Origin: an uncultured Flavobacteriaceae bacterium
GTDB lineage: Bacteria > Bacteroidota > Bacteroidia > Flavobacteriales > Flavobacteriaceae
Assembly (NCBI GenBank): GCA_913031655.1
Contig: CAJWFY010000018.1
Coordinates: 1 to 16,602 of the forward strand
Reading direction: 5' to 3'
DNA: 16,602 bases
Shown here: positions 6,612-13,527 of the stretch, one piece after another
Numbering within the stretch: position 1 is the stretch's first letter
Layout of the letters: every line of letters starts with the position of its first letter
The notes under the pieces: model-generated
Database searches by the model: none
What the model saw: only the letters and a program-made list of their open reading frames with translations
Told to the model about the DNA's origin: nothing
Program-made: the position numbers and the translations under genes

Positions 6612-7244
6612 TTCAATAGTTTTAAAAAGATTTTGTTAAAAATAAATGATTTTAATCTTCCAGGGCATGATTCTTTGTCTAATATGGCTCCTCCCTCTAG
6701 AATAAATTTATTGAAAAACAGAAAAATTCCCTCTGATTGTAAAAAAGCTGCAGTTCTTATGCTTTTTTATCCTGATAATAATAATAATACTAGAATGGTG
6801 TTAATACTTAGAAATAAGTATGAGGGAGTTCATTCAAATCAGATAAGTTTTCCAGGTGGTAAAATGGATAAGGAAGATAAAAATTTAGAGTTAACTGCTT
6901 TAAGGGAAACTCATGAAGAGATTGGTATAAAATCATCATCTATTAATATTGTAAATAAATTATCTTCACTATATATTCCACCAAGTAATTTTAAAGTTCA
7001 GCCCTATGTTGGTTATTGTGACAACAGTCTTACTTTTAAAGCCGACAAGAAAGAAGTAGCATTAATTATTACACCATTATTTAAGGATTTACTTAATTTA
7101 AAAATTATTAAATCACAGGTTTCAGTCAATAATCATATTCAAGAAGTTCCCAGCTATTTAATTGATAATCAAGTTTTATGGGGAGCAACTGCTATGATGG
7201 TTTATGAATTTATAGAGTTTTATATAGATATGACTAATTCTTAA
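6606..7244 (+). CDS. Nudix hydrolase, CoA-pyrophosphatase (NudL/YeaB) type
   Basis: A cytoplasmic Nudix enzyme, probably cleaving coenzyme A or a CoA derivative to phosphopantetheine and 3',5'-ADP. The UPF0035 signature of CoA-type Nudix proteins is visible as LILRNKYEGVHSNQISFPGG (66-85). The Nudix box follows at 84-108, ending RETHEEIGI with the metal-binding glutamates Glu101, Glu104 and Glu105. An NNNN run (59-61 region) reflects an AAT-repeat in the DNA at about 6776-6789. The start at 6606 (MHFNSF...) fits the usual N-terminus of flavobacterial members. That puts the start codon directly head to head with the PPIase start. The acyltransferase follows after 27 bases on the same strand, so both may be co-transcribed in lipid/CoA metabolism. 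Confidence 0.9.
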   Translation: MHFNSFKKILLKINDFNLPGHDSLSNMAPPSRINLLKNRKIPSDCKKAAVLMLFYPDNNNNTRMVLILRNKYEGVHSNQISFPGGKMDKEDKNLELTALRETHEEIGIKSSSINIVNKLSSLYIPPSNFKVQPYVGYCDNSLTFKADKKEVALIITPLFKDLLNLKIIKSQVSVNNHIQEVPSYLIDNQVLWGATAMMVYEFIEFYIDMTNS

Positions 7245-7271
7245 TATATTTAACAATTAAAATTTTGATAA

Positions 7272-8069
7272 TTGGCTATATTTAAAAGAAATATTTTTGG
7301 ACATATTCTTATAGTAAAGAAATGGTTAATACGTATTCTAGGTGTCCTTTCACACAGAAGATTTAATCAGTTTAATAAACTTAAAATAGAAGGATCAGAA
7401 GTTGTTAAATCACTTCCTGAAAATAAAGTTCTATTTGTTTCTAATCATCAAACATATTTTGCTGATGTTGCCGCTATGATTCATGTTTTTAATGCCAGTC
7501 TTAGTGGCAGAGTGGATTCTATTAAAAATGTTGGTTACCTATGGCAACCTAAAATGAATATTTATTTTGTTGCTGCTAAAGAAACAATGAAATCAGGAAT
7601 ATTTCCTAGAATATTAGCATATGTTGGTTCAGTTTCTATTGATAGAACTTGGAGATCAAAAGGTGAGGACATCAATAGGCAAGTTAAGATGAGCGATATT
7701 AGCAGTATTGGCAAAGCACTTGATGATGGCTGGGTTATTACTTTTCCTCAAGGAACAACTACACCCTATAAGCCAATTAGAAAAGGAACTGCTCACATTA
7801 TTAAGAAATATAAACCAATTGTTATTCCAATAGTAATTGATGGTTTTAGAAGGTCATTTGATAAGAAAGGAATTAGAATTAAAAAGAAAAACATACTTCA
7901 ATCTATGGAGATTAAAAAACCTCTAGATATTGATTATGATAACGATTCTATTGAAAATATTGTTGAAAAAATTGAATATGCTATTGAACAACACCCCTCA
8001 TTTTTAAAAGTATTGTCTGAAGAGCAACTAATAGAATTAGAAGAAAACAATAAATCTAGAAAATGGTAA
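7272..8069 (+). CDS. PlsC-like 1-acyl-sn-glycerol-3-phosphate acyltransferase, variant motifs, TTG start
   Basis: An LPLAT-family acyltransferase, probably adding an acyl chain to a lysophospholipid or related acceptor at the inner membrane. The start is TTG at 7272-7274: the codon before it is a stop, and the first in-frame ATG (Met69) lies beyond the catalytic His. Motif I is NHQTYFAD (58-65), with five rather than four residues between His59 and Asp65. Motif II is GSVSIDRTW. Motif III reads FPQGTTT where the classical motif is FPEGTRS. Motif IV is VIPIVIDGF. These variants make it a divergent subfamily, which I believe is shared in Flavobacteriia. An N-terminal segment (about 10-25) may contact the membrane. 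The upstream Nudix gene is 27 bases away. The stop abuts the SOD stop on the other strand. The acceptor lipid is uncertain. Confidence 0.85.
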   Translation: MAIFKRNIFGHILIVKKWLIRILGVLSHRRFNQFNKLKIEGSEVVKSLPENKVLFVSNHQTYFADVAAMIHVFNASLSGRVDSIKNVGYLWQPKMNIYFVAAKETMKSGIFPRILAYVGSVSIDRTWRSKGEDINRQVKMSDISSIGKALDDGWVITFPQGTTTPYKPIRKGTAHIIKKYKPIVIPIVIDGFRRSFDKKGIRIKKKNILQSMEIKKPLDIDYDNDSIENIVEKIEYAIEQHPSFLKVLSEEQLIELEENNKSRKW

Positions 8070-8606
8070 TTAATCTTTAGATCTTAAAATCGCATTTTTC
8101 GATATGATACCTCCACAACTTATTCTTGAGCCTGCTGCTCCAGAAGGTTGAGAAACAAAATCATCTATTCCTTGATGAACTATAATAGCTTTACCTATAA
8201 TATTTTTATTGTCATCATCACAATCTAAACACCATAAATCTGTGCTAAAATTAATAATTCCAACACCTTCTTTATCCGCAGTAAAGTTGCCTATATCACC
8301 AATATGATAACCATTTTCATCTCCCCACTTTCCATGATTTGTTAAAGTTGGGTTCCAGTGTCCTCCGCTGGATTTTCCATCATTAGAAGAACAATCTGAT
8401 TTTTCATGTATATGAATAGCATGTTCTCCAGGGTTTAAGTTGTTAATGGTGGCTACCATAGTAACGGTTTTATCATCTTCAATAAAAACTACATTTCCAG
8501 TAACATTACTTGAACTTTTTGATTCAAGTTCGACTACAACCATATTTGGGACACTACAGTTTGTTAACATCGAAAAAGTGGCTAATAAAAAGAAAAAGTT
8601 TTTCAT
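8070..8606 (-). CDS. sodC: Superoxide dismutase [Cu-Zn], lipoprotein
   Basis: Converts superoxide to H2O2 and O2 in the periplasm, with copper as the redox metal and zinc as a structural metal. A lipoprotein signal ends at Cys17 (LTNC), so the enzyme is membrane-anchored. Copper ligands are His65 and His67 (HAIHIHE), His83 (bridging, GGHWNP) and His144 (HQGIDD). Zinc ligands are His83, His91, His101 and Asp104 (HIGD). The disulfide cysteines are Cys72 and Cys164, and the active-site Arg is Arg161 (AGSRISCG). All match the classical enzyme. An extra acidic, cysteine-bearing loop (CLDCDDDN, 126-133) is noted. A TANNTTTG-like -7 element (8624-8631, minus strand) lies in its 69-base upstream region, shared with the divergent DUF3089 operon; the -33 part is not evident. 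Its copper need fits the metal-handling genes next to it. Confidence 0.95.
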   Translation of the reverse strand: MKNFFFLLATFSMLTNCSVPNMVVVELESKSSSNVTGNVVFIEDDKTVTMVATINNLNPGEHAIHIHEKSDCSSNDGKSSGGHWNPTLTNHGKWGDENGYHIGDIGNFTADKEGVGIINFSTDLWCLDCDDDNKNIIGKAIIVHQGIDDFVSQPSGAAGSRISCGGIISKNAILRSKD

Positions 8607-8675
8607 AAAATTTTATATTTAATCAAAAATAGTAAAGAATACATAGTTTAGCATGATATTTGAATATAAAAAAAT

Positions 8676-9728
8676 ATGAAATATATATTTTTAATTATTA
8701 TCTCATCTAGTTTGTTATCTTGTGGTTTATTATCAGAAAGTAATAGTCCTATCGAATACAATAGTCAATCTTTTAATGAATTTAAGGCCTCAGATGCTCC
8801 CGATTACGAATTATTAAAATCTTGGGCTGTTCATCCAGAAAATAAACTTGAGTTGCTTTCAGATTTTGAAAACGAAAATTCTAAACTTCCAGTAGATATA
8901 TTTTTTATTTATCCCACTATGCTTACAGATAAAAAAGATGTTTCATGGAATGCTAATATATATGACAATAGTACCAGAGATTATGTTTTAGGTTCATCAA
9001 TTAAATATCAATCTTCTGCTTGGTATTCAGTGGGTAATTTATATGCACCCTTTTATAGACAAGCTCATCTTAGAGTTTTTAGAGAGTCTTTCTGGAAAAA
9101 CGGAGGAGATAAAGCTTACGAAATGGCTTACCAAGATATTAGACAGGCATTTATTACCTATTTGAGTAAGTATAATAATTCTAAACCAATTATCATTGCT
9201 GGACATAGTCAAGGTGCAGGGCATGCTAAAAGATTATTAAAAGAGTTTTTTGATGGAAAACCACTTCAAAAAAAATTAATTGCTGCTTATTTAATTGGCA
9301 CAAAAATCACTAAAGAGGATTTTAAAAATATTGATCATATGACTAGTGCTGATCAAACTGGAGGATTTGTTACTTGGAATACTTACAGAGTGTTGTCTGC
9401 TTCAAAAGAAAAAAAAGCAAATTATACCATTTCAAAAGACTGGATTGAAGGTGCAATTTGTTCTAATCCAATAACTTGGGATGAAAAGAATACTACCACT
9501 TACGATGATCACAAAGGGTTTCTTTATTTAAATAATAAGGTTTTTCCTAAATCTGTTAAAATTGAAAATATAAATGACAAAGTAATGGTTAAATTACCTA
9601 AAATGGGGTTAGTTAAAAGGTTGTTATTATCAACGGTTAAAGACTATCATAAGGCTGATATTAATTTGTTTTGGGAAGATATTCGTGTTAACTCATTACT
9701 ACGTTCAAAAACATATTTAAATGAATAA
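8676..9728 (+). CDS. DUF3089 alpha/beta-hydrolase-like lipoprotein
   Basis: A lipoprotein (lipobox SLLSC, Cys16) with a DUF3089 domain, an alpha/beta-hydrolase fold of unknown substrate. The nucleophile elbow is GHSQG with Ser178. An early strand PVDIFFIYPT (72-81) and the Y-P-F-Y-R-Q segment near 123-129 fit the family. At 350 residues it has the expected length. Start: ATG at 8676 gives a clean lipoprotein signal. A GATATTTG at 8655-8662 is a 7-of-8 match to the -7 element but has no clear -33 partner. The gene overlaps the next one (the TonB-dependent receptor) by 8 bases, so the two are translationally coupled and first in an operon. Its link to metal handling is by position only; it may be a general envelope esterase. 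Confidence 0.88.
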   Translation: MKYIFLIIISSSLLSCGLLSESNSPIEYNSQSFNEFKASDAPDYELLKSWAVHPENKLELLSDFENENSKLPVDIFFIYPTMLTDKKDVSWNANIYDNSTRDYVLGSSIKYQSSAWYSVGNLYAPFYRQAHLRVFRESFWKNGGDKAYEMAYQDIRQAFITYLSKYNNSKPIIIAGHSQGAGHAKRLLKEFFDGKPLQKKLIAAYLIGTKITKEDFKNIDHMTSADQTGGFVTWNTYRVLSASKEKKANYTISKDWIEGAICSNPITWDEKNTTTYDDHKGFLYLNNKVFPKSVKIENINDKVMVKLPKMGLVKRLLLSTVKDYHKADINLFWEDIRVNSLLRSKTYLNE

Positions 9729-11964
9729 AGGCTTAATATTCTTATTCTTATCCTTTTTTACATTCAATATTTTTTCTCAAGAATTAATTTCAGGAAATGT
9801 TACTTACATAAATGAATTAAATATTGAGTCTCCTCTTGAGGGTGTTTCTGTATATTGGGAAGATCTTTCGTTTGGAGCTACAACTAATAGTAATGGAGAT
9901 TACTCATTGCCATCTTCAACTACTTCAAATAAACTAATATTTAAATTTATTGGATTTAAAGAAGACTTAGTTGAGATTTCTAGTATTAAATTATACAATC
10001 ATTTAATGGTTATTGATAATAACCAGCTAGACGAGGTAGTAGTTAATAAAAGAAAAAAAACTATTCAAAAATCATACTTTAAAACTCAAAATATTATTAA
10101 TGTTAGTAGCGATGAGTTGTTAAAAGCAGCATGTTGTAATATTTCTGAAAGTTTTGAGACTAATCCATCTATTGATGTTAGTTTTTCTGATGCAATTACT
10201 GGAGTTAAACAGGTAAAAATGCTTGGTTTAGAAAGCCCCTATATTTTAATTACAGAGGAAAATATTCCAATGGTCCGTGGAGCATCACAAGTTTTTGGTT
10301 TGTCTTTCATCCCTGGAACATGGGTTGAAAGCATGCAGATAACAAAAGGAACAGGTAGTGTTGTGAATGGTTTTGAAAGCATTTCAGGCCAAATTAATGT
10401 AGAATTAAAAAAACCTCTTACAGACAGTCCTGTTTTTGTAAATTTATTTTCCTCAAATATGGGAAGAAATGAAATTAATATTCATTTTAATAAAAAAATT
10501 AGCCAAAAATTAAGCTCAGGTTTTTTCTTACATGCAAATGATAATTCAAAATCTCATGATGAAAATTATGATGGTTTTTTGGATAGCCCTAAGTCTTTAG
10601 GCTATAATCTATTTAACAGGTGGCAGTATATTGATCCAGAAAAAGGACTTGTAAGTTTCTTGGGATTGAGACTAATGAAGGATGATAAAACAATGGGACA
10701 ATATAACGACACTATGTTGAATTCTTCAGGAGCTATTCCTGCTATTTGGAATAGTGAAATTAATACAAACAGATTTGATTCTAATTTTAAACTTGGTTAT
10801 GTAAATCCAAATATTCCCTATCAGACTATTGGATTTCAAATGGCTTATAGTAATCATGATCAAATTTCTTTTTTTGGAAATAGAAATTACAATATTAATC
10901 AAGATAGTTTTTATTCTAGTCTATTATATAATTCAATTATAACCAATACTATGAATAAATTTAAGGTTGGACTTAATTATTCGTTTGATAGGTTTGAGGA
11001 ACTTGTGGATACTCAGAATAATCAATATTTAAGAAATGACAGATCTTTTGGTGGTTTTTTTGAGTATAGTTATGATAATTTAGACAAACTAAGTTTAGTA
11101 GCTGGAATCAGATACGATGTTCATAATAACTTAGGGTCTTTTATAACTCCAAGATTACATTTAAGGTATATGTTACTTGAAAAGTCTGTTTTAAGATTTT
11201 CTGCAGGTTTTGGAAGGAAAGCTTCAAATATTTTTTCAGAAAATCAAAATATTTTTTCCACTGGGCGTAAAATTAATATTAATAAAAATAATGGAAAATT
11301 TTATGGTCTAAACCCTGAAAAAGCTTTTAATTACGGAGTTAGTTTTAGGCAAGGTTTTTCTTTAAATAATAAAGAAGGTGATATTACAATTGATTATTAC
11401 GTAACTGATTTTGAAAATCAAGTTGTTGTTGACATAGAGAAACAAGGAGAAGTTCATTTTTATAATCTAGATGGAAAAAGTTTTGCAAGAAGTTTTCAGA
11501 TAGAGTTGGATTATGAAATTTCAACAAACATTAATTTTAAATCTGCTTATAAGAATTATGATGTTAAAAGACAGTTTAATTCTGGATTTAAACAAAACCC
11601 TTTAACCCCAAAAAATAGATTTTTTTTAAATTTAGATTTCTCATCAACTATTGGAGAAAATGGATCAAGATGGAAATATGATTTTACATATAATTGGATA
11701 GGAGAGCAAAGACTGCCTTTTCATTCTGCTTTATCATCTATGAACGGATATTCTAAATCTTATAATTTATTTAACTCACAACTAACCCGTGTGTTTTCAA
11801 ATAAACTTGAAGCATATGTGGGAGGAGAAAATATTGGTAGTTATACTCAAAAAAATCCAATACTTGGTGCTAATGATCCCTTTGGAAATGATTTCGATAG
11901 CTCTATTATTTATGCACCAATAAGTGGCTCTATGTTTTATCTAGGGCTAAGATTTAAATTGTAA
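9721..11964 (+). CDS. TonB-dependent outer-membrane receptor with CarboxypepD_reg domain, vicinal Cys in the plug
   Basis: An outer-membrane 22-strand barrel receptor that imports a ligand using TonB energy. The signal peptide covers 1-19 (NIFS|Q). A CarboxypepD_reg-like beta-domain occupies about 21-105, followed by a short linker and the plug (about 118-235: ESFETNPSIDVSF, GVKQVKMLGL, QITKGTGSVVNGFESISGQINVELK). The barrel extends to the end and closes with the aromatic-rich SGSMFYLGLRFKL. At 747 residues the size is normal. The whole protein has only two cysteines, adjacent at 138-139 (AACCN) at the start of the plug. The gene overlaps DUF3089 by 8 bases, and an HMA gene follows after 14 bases. 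The substrate is inferred to be a metal such as copper from the HMA neighbours and the Cys pair; a siderophore-like or other ligand cannot be excluded. Confidence 0.93.
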   Translation: MNKGLIFLFLSFFTFNIFSQELISGNVTYINELNIESPLEGVSVYWEDLSFGATTNSNGDYSLPSSTTSNKLIFKFIGFKEDLVEISSIKLYNHLMVIDNNQLDEVVVNKRKKTIQKSYFKTQNIINVSSDELLKAACCNISESFETNPSIDVSFSDAITGVKQVKMLGLESPYILITEENIPMVRGASQVFGLSFIPGTWVESMQITKGTGSVVNGFESISGQINVELKKPLTDSPVFVNLFSSNMGRNEINIHFNKKISQKLSSGFFLHANDNSKSHDENYDGFLDSPKSLGYNLFNRWQYIDPEKGLVSFLGLRLMKDDKTMGQYNDTMLNSSGAIPAIWNSEINTNRFDSNFKLGYVNPNIPYQTIGFQMAYSNHDQISFFGNRNYNINQDSFYSSLLYNSIITNTMNKFKVGLNYSFDRFEELVDTQNNQYLRNDRSFGGFFEYSYDNLDKLSLVAGIRYDVHNNLGSFITPRLHLRYMLLEKSVLRFSAGFGRKASNIFSENQNIFSTGRKININKNNGKFYGLNPEKAFNYGVSFRQGFSLNNKEGDITIDYYVTDFENQVVVDIEKQGEVHFYNLDGKSFARSFQIELDYEISTNINFKSAYKNYDVKRQFNSGFKQNPLTPKNRFFLNLDFSSTIGENGSRWKYDFTYNWIGEQRLPFHSALSSMNGYSKSYNLFNSQLTRVFSNKLEAYVGGENIGSYTQKNPILGANDPFGNDFDSSIIYAPISGSMFYLGLRFKL

Positions 11965-11978
11965 CTTTAATTAAAACT

Positions 11979-12323
11979 ATGAAGTATATAATAATTTTAT
12001 TTTTTTTAGTAGCTAATTATTCATTTGGTCAAGAAATCACATCCAAGTCTGCTAAAACTTCTTTTAGCGTTTCTGGCGTTTGTGAAATGTGTAAGGACAG
12101 AATAGAAAAAGGTGCTTTAAAATTAAAAGGAGTTAAATATGTTAATTGGAATATTATTTCAAATAAAGTTTCAATAATATATAATTCAAAAAAAATAAAA
12201 CTTGATAACATTCATAAAGAAATTGCTTTATTAGGTCATAGCACTGACCTGCAAAAGGCAACAGAAGATACTTATAATAATCTTCCAGACTGCTGTCAAT
12301 ATAAAACAGAATCAATTCATTAA
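11979..12323 (+). CDS. Exported heavy-metal-associated (HMA) domain protein
   Basis: A small envelope metal-binding protein. A signal peptide covers residues 1-17 (SFG|Q). The HMA ferredoxin-like fold (about 27-92) carries the metal site GVCEMC (Cys35, Cys38) at the usual loop, followed by RIE and the alternating strand-helix pattern. A short C-terminal tail adds NLPDCCQY with Cys105-Cys106, which is not part of the standard HMA fold. I infer that it binds Cu(I) or another soft metal and passes it on; mercury or zinc cannot be excluded. It lies 14 bases behind the TonB-dependent receptor and 10 bases before its paralogue at 12334, so it is part of the operon. Confidence 0.92.
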   Translation: MKYIIILFFLVANYSFGQEITSKSAKTSFSVSGVCEMCKDRIEKGALKLKGVKYVNWNIISNKVSIIYNSKKIKLDNIHKEIALLGHSTDLQKATEDTYNNLPDCCQYKTESIH

Positions 12324-12333
12324 ATATAAAATC

Positions 12334-12765
12334 ATGAAAAATAATTTAAAAATTGTAATCTCCTTAATCGTTGGAGTAGGAATAGGATTTGTTTTAGCAG
12401 ACTCAACACTATTTAACAGTCCTGTTGATGAAAACAATGTAACATCTATTTCTGATTCAGAACAAATCGTTGAACTGATGGGTACTGAAACTTCTTTTGG
12501 AGTTAAAGGAAATTGCAAAATGTGTAAATCAAATATTGAGACTGCTGCACTTTCTTTGGATGGAGTATTGAAAGCTGATTGGGATGTTAAAACTAAACAA
12601 GTGAGTTTAGTATACGATGATCAAATGATTGATTTAACATCAATTCATCAGGCTATTTCTAATTCTGGTTATGGAACAGATTTAAATGAATTAAATAAAG
12701 AAGCTTATGACAACCTGCCTTTATGTTGTCAATATGACCCTGAAATGAAGACTGATATAAATTAA
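12334..12765 (+). CDS. Membrane-anchored HMA domain protein (paralogue of the preceding gene)
   Basis: A second HMA protein. By my hand alignment about 37 of 82 residues match the preceding one over the core region. The N-terminus (residues 5-22) is a hydrophobic segment without an obvious cleavage site, so it is probably a membrane anchor; an acidic linker (30-47) follows. The metal loop is GNCKMC (Cys61, Cys64). The C-terminal pair is NLPLCCQY (Cys131-Cys132), shared with the paralogue. I infer a periplasm-facing, membrane-tethered partner that receives or gives metal. It lies 10 bases after the first HMA gene and 32 bases before the Met-rich lipoprotein, probably the same operon. Confidence 0.9.
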   Translation: MKNNLKIVISLIVGVGIGFVLADSTLFNSPVDENNVTSISDSEQIVELMGTETSFGVKGNCKMCKSNIETAALSLDGVLKADWDVKTKQVSLVYDDQMIDLTSIHQAISNSGYGTDLNELNKEAYDNLPLCCQYDPEMKTDIN

Positions 12766-12771
12766 TTTTTT

Positions 12772-12779
12772 TATATTTG
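12772..12779 (+). promoter_or_regulatory. -7-like element before the Met-rich lipoprotein
   Basis: TATATTTG is a full match to the Bacteroidota -7 consensus TANNTTTG and lies 19 bases before the ATG at 12798. No TTTG is seen at the -33 distance. It may give the last gene of the run its own transcript, in addition to operon read-through. Confidence 0.4.
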
Positions 12780-12797
12780 AATAAACCAAAAATAAAT

Positions 12798-13454
12798 ATG
12801 AAAAATTTAATACTGTTATTTACATTATGTCTTTTTGCATCGTGTAACAATTCTGCTGTTTTAAAAGCAACAGCATCTTTAGATTCTGAAGTTATTACAG
12901 ATACAAATGGCGAACCTGAAGGTCCTCACACTTCTGTTGAATGGAAAATATGGGCTTATAGTAGTGCTGCTCCTTCGTTTATTGGAGCTAATTGTACTGT
13001 TCTTGATGTTGATAATTCTGTATTAAGAGAAGGTACTAACGGTTGGACTGCAATGGCTGCAAACCCTAGAGGAATGTCTGATCCAGAAAATGGATGGAAA
13101 GATGCACATGAAGCTATGGCAATGGTAGGTGATGGTCCAGCTATGAAATGGGCAATGGCTTATATGGGTGGTAAAACACCTGAAATGGAGTCTGATGGAT
13201 GGGCTTGGATGTTAAATGGTGATATGGGAGAAGATAACACTAAACAATTAGTTTTTAATAAGGAAGATGCTGCAGAGGGACACTGGATTGAATCTGGAGC
13301 TCATTTAATGTTATTTCCAAAAGATCCTGCTTCTTTAGAAGGTCAAACAACAGATTTTAATACTGGAGCTCCTTACGTTATGTTTAAAGGAACTGGTTAC
13401 GATCATTTAATGATTCCTATGGAAGGATATTATGATTATCAAAGTCAAAATTAA
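12798..13454 (+). CDS. Unrecognised Met/His-rich lipoprotein
   Basis: A 218-residue protein that I cannot assign to a named family. The start is ATG 12798, not the in-frame TTG 12777: the ATG gives a perfect lipoprotein signal with lipobox LFASC (Cys16), and the TTG would lie inside the -7 element. The mature part starts with an acidic spacer and then a globular region rich in Trp, Gly and Met. Residues 86-143 hold ten methionines (86, 93, 107, 109, 116, 120, 123, 130, 138, 143), several in AMAM/WAMAYM-type spacing. There are five histidines (44, 104, 162, 169, 203) and one cysteine (66) in the mature protein. Met/His richness with HMA neighbours suggests binding of Cu(I) or a similar soft metal, but this is inference. 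It closes the operon, 34 bases before a strong terminator. Confidence 0.85.
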   Translation: MKNLILLFTLCLFASCNNSAVLKATASLDSEVITDTNGEPEGPHTSVEWKIWAYSSAAPSFIGANCTVLDVDNSVLREGTNGWTAMAANPRGMSDPENGWKDAHEAMAMVGDGPAMKWAMAYMGGKTPEMESDGWAWMLNGDMGEDNTKQLVFNKEDAAEGHWIESGAHLMLFPKDPASLEGQTTDFNTGAPYVMFKGTGYDHLMIPMEGYYDYQSQN

Positions 13455-13487
13455 TATTTGGGATAATCTTAGTTAAAAATTTATTAT

Positions 13488-13516
13488 AAAAAAAACCCTC
13501 ATTGAGGGTTTTTTTT
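13488..13516. terminator. Bidirectional intrinsic terminator, 13-bp stem
   Basis: AAAAAAAACCCTC (13488-13500) pairs perfectly with GAGGGTTTTTTTT (13504-13516) around an ATT loop. It ends the plus-strand operon at 13454 and the minus-strand aldehyde dehydrogenase at 13528, which converge here. Confidence 0.93.
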
Positions 13517-13527
13517 ATGTCTAAAAA

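Noticed and set aside
6774..6792. AAT-repeat in the Nudix gene as a phase-variable tract
   Set aside because: It is a trinucleotide repeat of about five units inside the frame; length changes would only add or remove Asn residues.
12777..12797. TTG start that would lengthen the Met-rich lipoprotein by 7 residues
   Set aside because: ATG 12798 gives a perfect lipoprotein signal, and the TTG lies in the TATATTTG promoter-like element.
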